From the NCBI GenBank assembly GCA_029242935.1, contig JAQWSX010000042.1:1-64000 (forward strand): a stretch of DNA of 64,000 nucleotides, in the 5' to 3' direction. The notes beneath the pieces are model-generated. The model saw nothing but the letters and a program-made list of their open reading frames with translations, ran no database searches and was not told the DNA's origin. This DNA is from Akkermansiaceae bacterium. GTDB taxonomy: Bacteria > Verrucomicrobiota > Verrucomicrobiia > Verrucomicrobiales > Akkermansiaceae. Below are positions 18,515 to 29,953 of the stretch, in pieces. The position numbers and the translations under genes were made by a program. The number at the start of each line of letters is the position of its first letter. Position 1 is the first letter of the stretch.

Positions 18515-19933
18515 ATGAATCTTCCAATGAAATTAACTTACGCTCTCCTTCTCCCCGTTCTTCTTTTGGTCAATTCCTTTGGCCGAGAACTAACGATCAA
18601 GGCACAAACTCTGGAGACCACCCTTGAGCTTGATGCTACTTTTATTCCCGAGCAACCGATTGTTTTTAAGATCGAACCAGATCAATGGTCGCAATTCATC
18701 ATTGCCGAACTTGTTAAACATGGTGCGAGTGTAAAAAAAGATCAGCTTATTATTGCATTCGAAGCCGAAGACTATCAGCGCCACCTTGCGGAAACAAAAG
18801 AAGACGCCAAGGTTCGCGCGATTACTTTAGCCAAAGCGGAGCGTCAACTTGCTGACCTTGAGACTACAACTCCGGGCCTACTTGAAGGTTTAAAGCTGGC
18901 TCATGACCGAGCTAAGGAATCACTTGAATATTTCAACCTGACTGGCAGGGCACTTCAAGAGGAGGAGGCTCTCGAAAATCTTGGGCGCTCACAACGGAGC
19001 CTGAGTTACCAAGAAGAGGAACTAAAACAGCTCCTTAAAATGTATAAAGAAGATGGCATCACTGAAGAGACCGAAGAAATCATCCTTAAACGCCAGCGCG
19101 CCTCAGTGAAGAGCGCAGAATTTTCGCTCAAAAAGGCTGAGCTAAGTTCGAAATGGGCTTTGGAAAAAACCATTCCAAGACAAGCTGTTGATCTAAAAAG
19201 AGCACACGCCGAAGCTCTCCTAGCCTACGAAACCGGCATGGTCAATCTGCCCCGGGCAGTAGAGGAGGCTACACTCGCTTTTGCCAAAACCCAAAGATCT
19301 CATGCCAAGTTAGACCAAGATCAACGGGAACTAATAGACGACGGCTCGCTCATGGATCTGAAGGCTCCAGCAGATGGAAAAATTTACTACGGAAAGATTG
19401 ACGATAGATCTTGGTCGATTGAAGGGACTTCCAAATATCTTTTTCAAGCGGGATCTGTCCCAGCAAACACCGTCTTTATGTCACTCATACCGACCGCAAG
19501 CACCCTCACTCTCCATGGGTCCATCTCCCAAAAAGACCTTCTAAAACTATCTGCCAACACCAAAGGAACCGCCTCAGTCGAGGGACTTGAAGACACTACT
19601 TTCCCTGTGACCCTAACCCGGCTCGATGTTGCACCTAATAGCTCTGGGCAATACGGCTTAGGGCTCAGCATAGAACTGCCAAAAGACTCTTCCATCGTAA
19701 CAGGAATGAAGGGAAAGGTACAACTAATCACTTATCGTAAAGAAAACGCTATCAGTATCCCACTGAATGCCATTACCAGCGATAGCGAAAAATCTACCGT
19801 AAAACTTAAAATGGCTGACGGCAAACACGAGACCCGCGAAGTCAAAACCGGTCGGAGTGTAAACGGAAATATCGAAATCCTTGAAGGCCTCGAAGTTGAC
19901 CAAGTCATTTTTGTTCCAGACCAAGCGGAATAA
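18515..19933 (+). CDS. Periplasmic adaptor (HlyD/RND membrane-fusion-like) protein
   Basis: Signal peptide, long coiled coil, MDLKAPADGKIYYG lipoyl-like segment, C-terminal beta domain ending in KTGRSVNGNIEILEGLEVDQVIFV. Confidence 0.8.
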   Translation: MNLPMKLTYALLLPVLLLVNSFGRELTIKAQTLETTLELDATFIPEQPIVFKIEPDQWSQFIIAELVKHGASVKKDQLIIAFEAEDYQRHLAETKEDAKVRAITLAKAERQLADLETTTPGLLEGLKLAHDRAKESLEYFNLTGRALQEEEALENLGRSQRSLSYQEEELKQLLKMYKEDGITEETEEIILKRQRASVKSAEFSLKKAELSSKWALEKTIPRQAVDLKRAHAEALLAYETGMVNLPRAVEEATLAFAKTQRSHAKLDQDQRELIDDGSLMDLKAPADGKIYYGKIDDRSWSIEGTSKYLFQAGSVPANTVFMSLIPTASTLTLHGSISQKDLLKLSANTKGTASVEGLEDTTFPVTLTRLDVAPNSSGQYGLGLSIELPKDSSIVTGMKGKVQLITYRKENAISIPLNAITSDSEKSTVKLKMADGKHETREVKTGRSVNGNIEILEGLEVDQVIFVPDQAE

Positions 19934-19953
19934 ACCGAGCCCACTTAAAAATC

Positions 19954-21114
19954 ATGCGACTTCTACTCATCGCTTCGACTTCCTTGCTCATCCAAGTCAG
20001 TGCTCAACACTTGGCAAAACTTGGACCACTCCCTTCAGTTGAGCGCCTACAAGACGGCGAACTCGAAACTTCGATTAAACGAGGTGTTGATTACCTAGTC
20101 GGCAAACAAAACAAGGATGGCTCATGGGGTGGCCCCACTCGCACAAAGGGGCTCAATATTTACGCGCCAGTTCCCGATTCACATCTGGCCTTCCGAACAG
20201 GTGCGTCAACTCTCGCTCTCAGCGGATTACTAGACAGTGGAGACCGGCGACCAGAGGTCGTTACTGCCATCAAAAAAGCCGAAGCGTGGCTTTTCGAAAA
20301 ACTTCCAAAACTAAGACATCTCGATCCAACAACGACTTACAATGTCTGGGGACATGCCTATGGACTGCGCGCGATTGCCGACCTTTACGTGTATCGAACC
20401 GGCGACGAGACCAAACTTTCCCGCCTTAAACAACTCGCCGCCAAGCAGATTGAAATGCTGATTAAAACTGAGGATATCAATGGTGGGTGGGGATACTTAG
20501 ATTTCGATAACCACACAGCCCATTTCTCAGGCATACCCACTTCGTTCACTACTGCAACCGTCCTGCTTGGCATGAAAGATGCCGAGAAAACTTTTGGCCT
20601 TTTGATTCCCGAGAAAGAAATCAAACGTGGGCTTGTCTCAATCAACAAGCAACGAACACCGGATTGGTCATTTGTTTATTCTTACGATCACCGTTATCGT
20701 CCAAGATACGGAATCAACCGTCCCGCAGGTTCACTGGGACGCTCACAGGTCTGTATGGCTGCGATGCGGAAATTCGGAGATGAGCGAATCACCGACGAAC
20801 TTCTTGAGCACTGGCTTCATCGGCTTTGCCTCAGAGAGGGTTGGTTTGATATTGGCCGGAAACGACCTGTTCCCCACGAGACCCACTTCTCAATCTCCGG
20901 TTACTTCTACTACTACGGATTTTACTACGCGACCGAGTGCCTTCAAATGCTCCCCGATGATCGCCAAAAAATATATATCCCTCACCTCGCGCGCCATATC
21001 ATGAGTAAGCAGGAGAAAGATGGCTCGTGGTGGGATTATCCTCTTTACGACTACCACCAACCTTACGGGACAGGTTATGCATTGACCACCCTTTCGAGGC
21101 TGCGGACAAAATAG
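19954..21114 (+). CDS. Secreted prenyltransferase/squalene-oxidase-repeat (terpenoid cyclase fold) protein
   Basis: Repeats: YLVGKQNKDGSWGGPTR, INGGWGYLDFDNHT, HIMSKQEKDGSWWDYPLYDYHQPYGTGYAL. Confidence 0.8.
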   Translation: MRLLLIASTSLLIQVSAQHLAKLGPLPSVERLQDGELETSIKRGVDYLVGKQNKDGSWGGPTRTKGLNIYAPVPDSHLAFRTGASTLALSGLLDSGDRRPEVVTAIKKAEAWLFEKLPKLRHLDPTTTYNVWGHAYGLRAIADLYVYRTGDETKLSRLKQLAAKQIEMLIKTEDINGGWGYLDFDNHTAHFSGIPTSFTTATVLLGMKDAEKTFGLLIPEKEIKRGLVSINKQRTPDWSFVYSYDHRYRPRYGINRPAGSLGRSQVCMAAMRKFGDERITDELLEHWLHRLCLREGWFDIGRKRPVPHETHFSISGYFYYYGFYYATECLQMLPDDRQKIYIPHLARHIMSKQEKDGSWWDYPLYDYHQPYGTGYALTTLSRLRTK

Positions 21115-21128
21115 CCAAAACCTTAGTC

Positions 21129-21626
21129 TTAGCGCACTACAATATCGTCATCCGTCCAGTGCTTACCATCGGCGCCAGCGGATCGGTATTCAATCTGAAG
21201 GCCGCTCAAACGGTGGAAAAAAACTGGCTTCCCATTTCGATCCAATAAACCGATATCGGGCTTAATGAGCGGATGCTCTGCTGGAATCCAAGCAAGATTC
21301 TCCGGATTGGCTCCTTGTAGAAAGCGCATGATCTCAGGATTTCCTGGTAGGTGAAAGGCGTCGAAATTTTTCATGAGCGACTGACAGTTAATCACGACAT
21401 CCCGAAGCGCTTCTAGATCACGCTTAATATCACCATTTGACTCTCCATATTCGCGGGTAAAAGGATTCTCTCCGAGAAACCTGATTCCTTCCGACTCCTC
21501 AGCGGATTGGGTAATGGATTCTTTCTTCTGAATCACTGCGCCATTTTTCAGTGTTGGCTGATCCATTCTTGATAGAAAGATAAACCCAAGAATCAATAAG
21601 AGAACACCTGCACTGAAAGTCCTCAT
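21129..21626 (-). CDS. Small membrane-anchored protein, pseudopilin-like C-terminus
   Basis: N-terminal hydrophobic helix; C-terminal RSAGADGKHWTDDDIVV resembles the C-terminus of type II secretion pseudopilins; ATGA overlap with DUF1501 gene. Confidence 0.4.
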   Translation of the reverse strand: MRTFSAGVLLLILGFIFLSRMDQPTLKNGAVIQKKESITQSAEESEGIRFLGENPFTREYGESNGDIKRDLEALRDVVINCQSLMKNFDAFHLPGNPEIMRFLQGANPENLAWIPAEHPLIKPDIGLLDRNGKPVFFHRLSGLQIEYRSAGADGKHWTDDDIVVR

Positions 21627-23047
21627 CCTTCCATTTTCATAAAACCAAGTGGCGGGCCATCTCCGACAACATCATGGAAGTTAGACAAATTCGGAAGAAC
21701 CAAATCCCTCACATTAGTTGCCGAAACGCCCATCCAGAGTGCCAGATCCGCAACATACTGATCAACAGAGGTCGTGGGTATAAATCGCCCACGCCCAGTG
21801 TCGAGGTCATTGCCTAGATCAAGTGACGGGTAATCACCAAAGAACTTTCCACCATCAACACATCCGCCAACAACAAACTGATTCCCCCCCCAAGCATGGT
21901 CGGTTCCATTGCCATTTGGTGTTAAGGTCCGACCGAAATCCGAGGCAGTAAAGAGAGTCACTTGGTTCTCCAACTCCAAATCGACCATAGCCTGATAAAA
22001 CTGGCCAATAGCCTCGCTCACCTGCCCAAGCATTGCGGGATGATCATCCAATCCATTATGATGATCCCACCCTCCAAGCTCGACAAAGAAGGTCTGCCGC
22101 TTTTTAGACAGAAGCCCCCGAGCGGAGATCGTTTCAGCAACAGCCTTCAATTGCCCAGCTAAAGAATTCGATGTGTTAAATTCAGTAACGATTGGATCCT
22201 GAGATCCCAGCGCTGCCCTATACTCGGCACTTGCGGCAATCGCAGTCCTTTTCGAAATGGCGAATGACCTCTCAAAGGCATTTTGGTATTGGGCATCAAG
22301 AATTGATTCCTGAGCCGCCCGTTTGTGTCGGTAGACCCATCGGTTCCAGAGACGGATCTCAGGGACACTAGAAGCACCTCTCGAAAGGACTGATGTTGAA
22401 CCGCCGCTTTGAAAAAGATTCGTCCCTGCAAGAGACACATTCATGGAAACCTGACTCTCACCATTCAAGTCATCCAGAAGATCTGCCAAGCGTCCTCCCC
22501 ATCCATTGAGGGGCGAGCGATTTGTAGGAAGCCCCGACTGCCAATGAAGCTGTTGATCAGAATGCGAATAGAGCCCGAGAGGCAAATTCGCTGATTGATT
22601 TTGAATCCCAAGCTTTGTGACCGGCTCAACAAGCGTTCCAACATTATTGATAAAAGACGCTTTTCCCGAATCAAACAAAGCTTTCAGCTCAGGCATTTCT
22701 ACATTCAAACCCAGTGTTCGACCATCCGGAGAAGGGAGAGCATCTCCGATTGGAGTAAAATCAGTTTCAGGAAGAGCAACATCACCACGAGCTGCCAGAT
22801 ATTCGGGATAGCCTTGCGAAGCGTCAACCGGTGCCAGCATGTTAAAAGAGTCATTGCCCCCCGCGAGAAAGACGCAAACTAGGGCTTTATAATCTTCTCC
22901 CTCATCAGTATCCGCAGCCGCCAAAGATCCGGTAAGCCGCAAATTAATTAGCGAGGAAAGAAGTGAAGTGGCCCCAATCGCCGAACAACTCGCCTGCCCA
23001 AGAAAACGTCGACGATTAACGCGACTGTATTGCTGCATATTTTTCAT
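21623..23047 (-). CDS. DUF1501 family protein, Tat signal
   Basis: NRRRFLGQASCSAIGATSLL Tat motif; ALVCVFLAGGNDSFNMLAPVD; FTASDFGRTLTPNGNGTDHAWGG; start MKNMQQ at 23047, TGATG overlap with upstream gene. Confidence 0.92.
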   Translation of the reverse strand: MKNMQQYSRVNRRRFLGQASCSAIGATSLLSSLINLRLTGSLAAADTDEGEDYKALVCVFLAGGNDSFNMLAPVDASQGYPEYLAARGDVALPETDFTPIGDALPSPDGRTLGLNVEMPELKALFDSGKASFINNVGTLVEPVTKLGIQNQSANLPLGLYSHSDQQLHWQSGLPTNRSPLNGWGGRLADLLDDLNGESQVSMNVSLAGTNLFQSGGSTSVLSRGASSVPEIRLWNRWVYRHKRAAQESILDAQYQNAFERSFAISKRTAIAASAEYRAALGSQDPIVTEFNTSNSLAGQLKAVAETISARGLLSKKRQTFFVELGGWDHHNGLDDHPAMLGQVSEAIGQFYQAMVDLELENQVTLFTASDFGRTLTPNGNGTDHAWGGNQFVVGGCVDGGKFFGDYPSLDLGNDLDTGRGRFIPTTSVDQYVADLALWMGVSATNVRDLVLPNLSNFHDVVGDGPPLGFMKMEG

Positions 23048-25161
23048 CAATTTAAAACGACACATTCCATCGATTGGCTCACTAAATAGATCGCTGTTCG
23101 AACTTTTTCTAAATCAGTAACTTCACTTTGCACGGCGTTCAGAATCATAGCCTTTGTTTCAGCTTTGAGCCGACCTCCTGTCATCAGAAGATCCACCCTG
23201 TCAATTAACGCACTTGCTTCGTTAGCAAGTGCCAACTCTTTCGTGAAATCAAAACTTCCAAATACGCCCGACTCTTCTACCGAAGCTGCAAATCGCGAAT
23301 CCGACCGCAGCATCTGTGACAACGAAGCGAGCTGGAGTTCCGGGCTCACCATTCCAGCCACGCGGAATTCTCCCTCCGGCGCAAAGTCCGGAAGGTAGAA
23401 ATTAAATACGCTTGGTGAGAGCATCGGAAACTGGCCTAAGTCGTCGTTGAGTAACGGTTGGTTAGTCGAATATTTCCCACTTTCCGAAACGAGATTAAAT
23501 GCTCTCGCTAGACTTGCATACCGGATGATTGGCTCACGAACTTTCCCACGAAACTGATGACCAGCGCCGCCACTGAGGGCCTCGGGATCGAGCAAGATCG
23601 CCTTAATTACTTCTCCCAAATCAGCCGATTCACCAGTAGAATCGTCTACCCAAACCCTGGAGACTCGGGCTAAATAGGCCGAAGATGGATTAGAACTGGT
23701 AAAACGTTGGATCAGGAGTCTGCTCAAAAACGGGGGGAGTGATGGATGTGTCATCAAGGCATCCAAAGCAGCTTGAACCTCCTCCTCACCTGTTTGCGTG
23801 CCATCCAACTCCACCCCATTGACGATTGATTTAGGACCAGCTTCATGTTCCTCGTCCCAAACCTTCATCTTATATAAATAGTCGTTCCCCCGGGCTACGT
23901 TATGAAAACTCGTCGCCGCCGTCCCATTATTCGTCGTTGAATGACTCATCCCCGTAAACACCTTGGCCATCTCGGTAATCGTTTGATTATCGTAGGTAGA
24001 GATGAAATTTCCTCCCTCATCCAATTTTCGCGAGCCATCCAAATTTAGCTCCCATAACCCAATCGTAAAAAGCTGCATAATTTCACGTGCAAAATTTTCG
24101 TCAGGGAAACGTGTTGGGTTCACCGGGTCATCAGACTTTCGGTTGTTTAAATGGGACAAATAAAAGCCCATCGCAGGACTATAGGTTATTTTTTCGAGAG
24201 CATTTCGATATGAATCAAACGCCCCTGTCGTAAAAATATCGTAGTAGCGAGCTTGGATAAGGTAGTTGTCACCGATGACACTTCCCCCCTGAAAATTTAT
24301 AACAAGAATTTGGCTGAGCGCGTAGGCCATTCGCTGCCTCAACTGGTCGGGCGCAATATTCGCAGATCTCCACCAACCATCACGTCCCCTAGAACTATTT
24401 ATAGGTAGAGCATTCCTTGCAATGGAAGTCTGAAGGCGGGTTGTCGGAATACTCGCTTGGTTATCTATCCAACCTGTTAAACCCATTGACATGACTTCCT
24501 CAATTGATTCATCGGTAGGGCCAAAACTTGCCCTCAGCAAGAATCGAGCTGCCTCCTTCTCACTGGGCAATCTTCTGTCGAGTTGTGTTCCGTTACTTAA
24601 AAGCACGCCCCCTTCAGATTCAAGAGCCCGAAGAGCGGTCACAAAGTCACCTTCACCAGAACCATCACTGCCGGCTGCACTTTCATCGCTGGTTCCAATT
24701 AGAATCTCCTCCCAAGCACTCAGGCCATCTCCATCCCTATCGATGTCAGCTGACACAAGGCGAAAAACACCACCATCTGAACGGTCCAGTGTGACCGTTT
24801 GGATCGCTGCGACACTTAAAGGAAGAACTAAGGCCGCTTCACTCCAGCCATTTACAACTGAATCCCAACGCTCAAGCCGGTAGATTTTCCCTGCCTCAGC
24901 GGACCAAGAAAAATGAACCTCGGCCCCATCCAAAACCGGATACTCAAGAGCCAAAAAACTCGTTGGATCATGGGGATCTGTCCCGGCAATCCCTTCGGCC
25001 TGATTTGAAAAACCATCACGGTCAGAATCAACATCGTCCGCACCTGCCTCTGTATACTGAAGCTCCCAAAATTCCGATACCCCGTTCCCATTAAAATCGA
25101 TTACCCCTAACAAAACGGAAGGGAGCGCGAATATCGCTACTACAATTGTCAGAGTTTTCAT
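23047..25161 (-). CDS. DUF1800 family protein with thrombospondin type 3-like repeats
   Basis: AARFLLRASFGPTDESI..., RMAYALSQILVI, ENFAREIMQLFTIGLWELN, FRGKVREPIIRYASLAR; DxDxDG repeats at N-terminus. Confidence 0.92.
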   Translation of the reverse strand: MKTLTIVVAIFALPSVLLGVIDFNGNGVSEFWELQYTEAGADDVDSDRDGFSNQAEGIAGTDPHDPTSFLALEYPVLDGAEVHFSWSAEAGKIYRLERWDSVVNGWSEAALVLPLSVAAIQTVTLDRSDGGVFRLVSADIDRDGDGLSAWEEILIGTSDESAAGSDGSGEGDFVTALRALESEGGVLLSNGTQLDRRLPSEKEAARFLLRASFGPTDESIEEVMSMGLTGWIDNQASIPTTRLQTSIARNALPINSSRGRDGWWRSANIAPDQLRQRMAYALSQILVINFQGGSVIGDNYLIQARYYDIFTTGAFDSYRNALEKITYSPAMGFYLSHLNNRKSDDPVNPTRFPDENFAREIMQLFTIGLWELNLDGSRKLDEGGNFISTYDNQTITEMAKVFTGMSHSTTNNGTAATSFHNVARGNDYLYKMKVWDEEHEAGPKSIVNGVELDGTQTGEEEVQAALDALMTHPSLPPFLSRLLIQRFTSSNPSSAYLARVSRVWVDDSTGESADLGEVIKAILLDPEALSGGAGHQFRGKVREPIIRYASLARAFNLVSESGKYSTNQPLLNDDLGQFPMLSPSVFNFYLPDFAPEGEFRVAGMVSPELQLASLSQMLRSDSRFAASVEESGVFGSFDFTKELALANEASALIDRVDLLMTGGRLKAETKAMILNAVQSEVTDLEKVRTAIYLVSQSMECVVLN

Positions 25162-25375
25162 TTAACAGCGATAGGATAGCCCAATTAAGATGAGAAAACG
25201 ATGAGAAAAACCCCTTTAATAGGTATTTTTTTTACCTTAAAACCCATGAATTCATCAATAGATCTAAAATTGTTCAAACTAGGGATCATGCCATATTTAT
25301 TGGCAAACTCAAATCCATCGTAATTTCCCCGTTAAAACCGATCTCAGCACAAAAGTAGCTCTTGCACCAAACCTC

Positions 25376-26542
25376 GTGCTACCCTCTAATCTCGCCGCCT
25401 TGACGAACGCCATCCTTGCTCTTGAAGACGGTCGCACCTTCCACGGTCGTGCCTTTGGTCACTCTGGAACAACCTCCGGAGAAATCTGCTTTAATACCTC
25501 GATGACCGGATATCAGGAGATTATCACAGACCCCTCCTACCGGGGACAAATCGTGACCATGACCTATCCCCTTCAGGGAAATTATGGAGTGAACACCGAA
25601 GATGCCGAATCAGCTTCACCGCACGTCCGTGGTTTCGTGATTGGCGAACTTTGCGAAGTCCCCTCGTCATGGCGCTCGCAGCAATCCTTAGCCGACTACT
25701 TCAAAGAACACCAGATCATCGGGATCGAAGACATCGATACACGTGCCCTCACAAAACACCTTCGCGATAAGGGGGCAATGCGAGCCGTCATTACGACCAA
25801 ACTCTCGGAACAAGCTGCCATCAAAGCTGCTAACGAAGCCCCTCCAATGGAAGGCAGCGATTTTGTCAAAGAAGTTTCTACCGAAGAACCCTACCTCTGG
25901 GAGGGTGAATCCCGGCTTTGGACTATTCCAAGTGTCACCACAAAGCAGGACACCAATTACATCGACCTTCCTCCCGTTAAATACCGTATCGTTGCTTACG
26001 ATTTTGGTATAAAACACAACATCCTTCGCTCGCTTCGACAATCTGGCTTTGAAGTTGAGGTCGTGAATTCCCGAACACCTGCCAGAGAAGTTCTGGCAAA
26101 GAATCCGGACGGAGTCTTCCTTTCAAACGGACCGGGAGATCCAGCCGCGCTCACCTACATCCACGAGGAGGTAAAACAACTTATCGGGAAAATCCCTGTC
26201 TTTGGAATATGTCTTGGACATCAAATTCTGACTCACTGTTTCGGCGGCACCACCTACAAACTCAAGTTTGGCCACCGCGGAGGAAACCACCCCGTCAAAG
26301 ACCTCCGATCCGGAAAGGTGGCGATAACTGCACAGAACCACGGCTTTGCAACCGACGACAAATCACTCCCCGATTTCGTCGAAGTGACCCACATCAACCT
26401 CAACGACCAAACAGTGGAAGGAATGCGGAGCACCAAAGATCCCGTTTTCTCGGTCCAACATCACCCCGAGGCCGCCCCTGGTCCGAATGATGATAAGGGG
26501 TTCTTCGATGAGTTTATCGGACTCATCGAATCCTCGAACTAA
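25376..26542 (+). CDS. carA: Carbamoyl-phosphate synthase small subunit
   Basis: AILALEDGRTFHGRAFG, TSMTGYQEIITDPSYRGQIV, DFGIKHNILRSL, FGICLGHQIL, VQHHPEAAPGPND. GTG at 25376; a TTG at 25400 is also plausible. Confidence 0.95.
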   Translation: MLPSNLAALTNAILALEDGRTFHGRAFGHSGTTSGEICFNTSMTGYQEIITDPSYRGQIVTMTYPLQGNYGVNTEDAESASPHVRGFVIGELCEVPSSWRSQQSLADYFKEHQIIGIEDIDTRALTKHLRDKGAMRAVITTKLSEQAAIKAANEAPPMEGSDFVKEVSTEEPYLWEGESRLWTIPSVTTKQDTNYIDLPPVKYRIVAYDFGIKHNILRSLRQSGFEVEVVNSRTPAREVLAKNPDGVFLSNGPGDPAALTYIHEEVKQLIGKIPVFGICLGHQILTHCFGGTTYKLKFGHRGGNHPVKDLRSGKVAITAQNHGFATDDKSLPDFVEVTHINLNDQTVEGMRSTKDPVFSVQHHPEAAPGPNDDKGFFDEFIGLIESSN

Positions 26543-26554
26543 TTACTTTTTTAA

Positions 26555-27820
<1,266 letters not shown>

Positions 27821-27829
27821 TTCAACACC

Positions 27830-28546
27830 ATGGGCAACGCCCCACTAAATTCAGTCCCAAGACATGTCGCCGTGATCATGGATGGCAACGGTCGTTGGGC
27901 CGAAGGACGGGGTCTCCCTCGCAAGGCCGGACACCGAGCTGGCGCGGAATCGGTCCGCGAGGCCGTTGACGCCTGCCTAGAGCAAGGAATCGAGTTCTTA
28001 ACTCTTTACGCATTTTCCTCGGAAAACTGGAACCGTCCTCAAAAGGAGATCAACGCACTTATGAAGCTGCTTGAGCAATTTCTGAAGACTAAAGGGAAAG
28101 AGTTCCACAAAAAGAACGTCCGACTTAAGACGATAGGCCGCACTCATCTACTCCCCGAATCATGTCGGAAAGAGCTGGCCAAAGTCATCGACGAAACCTC
28201 TTCCAATACCAAGCTAACTGTAATTCTTGCACTTTCTTACGGCAGTCGAGAGGAAATCACTGATGCCACTCGCTGTATTGCCGAAAAAGCCGCACGTGGA
28301 GAACTCGATCCAGACCAGATCGAAAAAGAGACTATCGCGAAGCACCTCGACACCTCCGAATTCCCCGATCCCGACTTCCTGATCCGTACTTCTGGAGAGT
28401 TACGACTCTCAAATTTCCTTCTTTGGCAGCTGAGTTATTCCGAGATTTTTATCACCGAAAAGAACTGGCCCGATTTTCGAAAGTCCGACTTTCACGAAGC
28501 TCTCGAAATTTATTCTCGCAGACGAAGGCGCTTCGGGAGAGTCTGA
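27830..28546 (+). CDS. uppS: Isoprenyl transferase (undecaprenyl diphosphate synthase)
   Basis: HVAVIMDGNGRWAEGRGLPRKAGHRAG, LYAFSSENWNRP, LIRTSGELRLSNFLLWQLSYSE. Confidence 0.96.
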   Translation: MGNAPLNSVPRHVAVIMDGNGRWAEGRGLPRKAGHRAGAESVREAVDACLEQGIEFLTLYAFSSENWNRPQKEINALMKLLEQFLKTKGKEFHKKNVRLKTIGRTHLLPESCRKELAKVIDETSSNTKLTVILALSYGSREEITDATRCIAEKAARGELDPDQIEKETIAKHLDTSEFPDPDFLIRTSGELRLSNFLLWQLSYSEIFITEKNWPDFRKSDFHEALEIYSRRRRRFGRV

Positions 28547-28561
28547 CGGCGGAATTTAGTT

Positions 28562-29953
28562 GTGAGTAAGGAACCGGAACATCATCTTTTGCTCGTCGAT
28601 CAGGACCTCGACTACCTCGATTGGGCCACTAAACATCTAGGTGCCGGGGGGCTCAAAATCCTGCGCTGTGATAGCGCGGACAAGGCAACGCAGGTGATCA
28701 AAAAGGTTCCCATCGATGTCGTGATCTGCGACATCAAACTCGATCCCTTTGATGGCGTCGAATTACTCCAAGTCATCCGGGCCGCTTCTCCAGAAACAAT
28801 CACTATCCTTACTGCGGTTTCGCCCACAACTAGCCAGATCATAGAAGCCACCCAAAAGGGTGCGCTCGACGTCCTCCGCAAAGAATCGCTGGCATTTGAA
28901 CTTCGTCAGGTTGTCGAAGCAGCCCTCCAAACCGTCGATCAACGTCGGGAAATAGGACCACTTTCAGATCAACGCCCCGGGCTTACTGGAAAGACCACCA
29001 TCATCGGGGTTTCCCGACCTCTGCAAGACGTCATGAAGGTCGTCGGCCGCGTGGCTCACTCAGACGCTCCCGTGCTTGTCACTGGTGAGAGTGGCACTGG
29101 AAAGGAACTGATTGCTCGCTCAATCCACGCCTACAGTCCACGACGGAAAAAAGAGATGCTGGTCATCAACTGCGGCGCCATTCCCGAAAACCTTCTTGAA
29201 TCGGAACTCTTCGGCCACGAAAAAGGATCATTTACCGGTGCCATCGCTCGGCGAACTGGCCGCTTTGAAGACTCTCACGAAAGCACGCTTTTCCTAGACG
29301 AAATTGGAGATCTTCCTCCGAGCGTTCAGGTAAAGCTTCTTCGAGTTCTACAGGACGGCACTTTTTCGCGAGTCGGAAGCAACGAGGTTCAAAAGACCGA
29401 CGTCCGCATCGTCACCGCAACAAACAAGAATCTCGCCCAAGAGGTCAGCGAAGGTCGTTTCCGAGAAGATCTTTATTACCGCCTGAATGTGGTTGAAATC
29501 GAACTCCCGCCACTTCGTGACCGTCAGGAAGATATCGCAATTCTTGCCGAATTTTTCCTCGATCGGATTGCTCGTAGAAACGGCACCGCACGCATGCGAC
29601 TGACTGGAGAAGCAATCGAACACCTCCAAGGGCATCGCTGGCCCGGAAATGTTCGCGAATTGGAAAACACGATGGCCCGATCATGCGCCTTAGCTCTAAA
29701 CAATATCCTATTGCCTGAGGACATTCCAATTGGTAGAAACCCAGCCAATATGGGAGGGACATTAAAAGACGCCCTTTCTCTGATTTTGGAACTCTCAGAA
29801 GGAGACGAACAAAATGCTCTAGATTTCGTCCGAGATGAGTTGATTCGTCATACCCTAGAACAATGCAATCATGACCTAAAAGAGGCTTCCCGTCTACTTG
29901 GCATGACCCAAGCTAATTTAAAGAAACGTCTTTCTGCTCCAAAAAATGCCTGA
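28562..29953 (+). CDS. Sigma-54-dependent response regulator (NtrC-like)
   Basis: Receiver (VVICDIKLDPFDGVELL), AAA+ GESGTGKELIAR, GSFTGA loop, Fis-like C-terminus KEASRLLGMTQANLKKRL. GTG start. Confidence 0.92.
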   Translation: MSKEPEHHLLLVDQDLDYLDWATKHLGAGGLKILRCDSADKATQVIKKVPIDVVICDIKLDPFDGVELLQVIRAASPETITILTAVSPTTSQIIEATQKGALDVLRKESLAFELRQVVEAALQTVDQRREIGPLSDQRPGLTGKTTIIGVSRPLQDVMKVVGRVAHSDAPVLVTGESGTGKELIARSIHAYSPRRKKEMLVINCGAIPENLLESELFGHEKGSFTGAIARRTGRFEDSHESTLFLDEIGDLPPSVQVKLLRVLQDGTFSRVGSNEVQKTDVRIVTATNKNLAQEVSEGRFREDLYYRLNVVEIELPPLRDRQEDIAILAEFFLDRIARRNGTARMRLTGEAIEHLQGHRWPGNVRELENTMARSCALALNNILLPEDIPIGRNPANMGGTLKDALSLILELSEGDEQNALDFVRDELIRHTLEQCNHDLKEASRLLGMTQANLKKRLSAPKNA

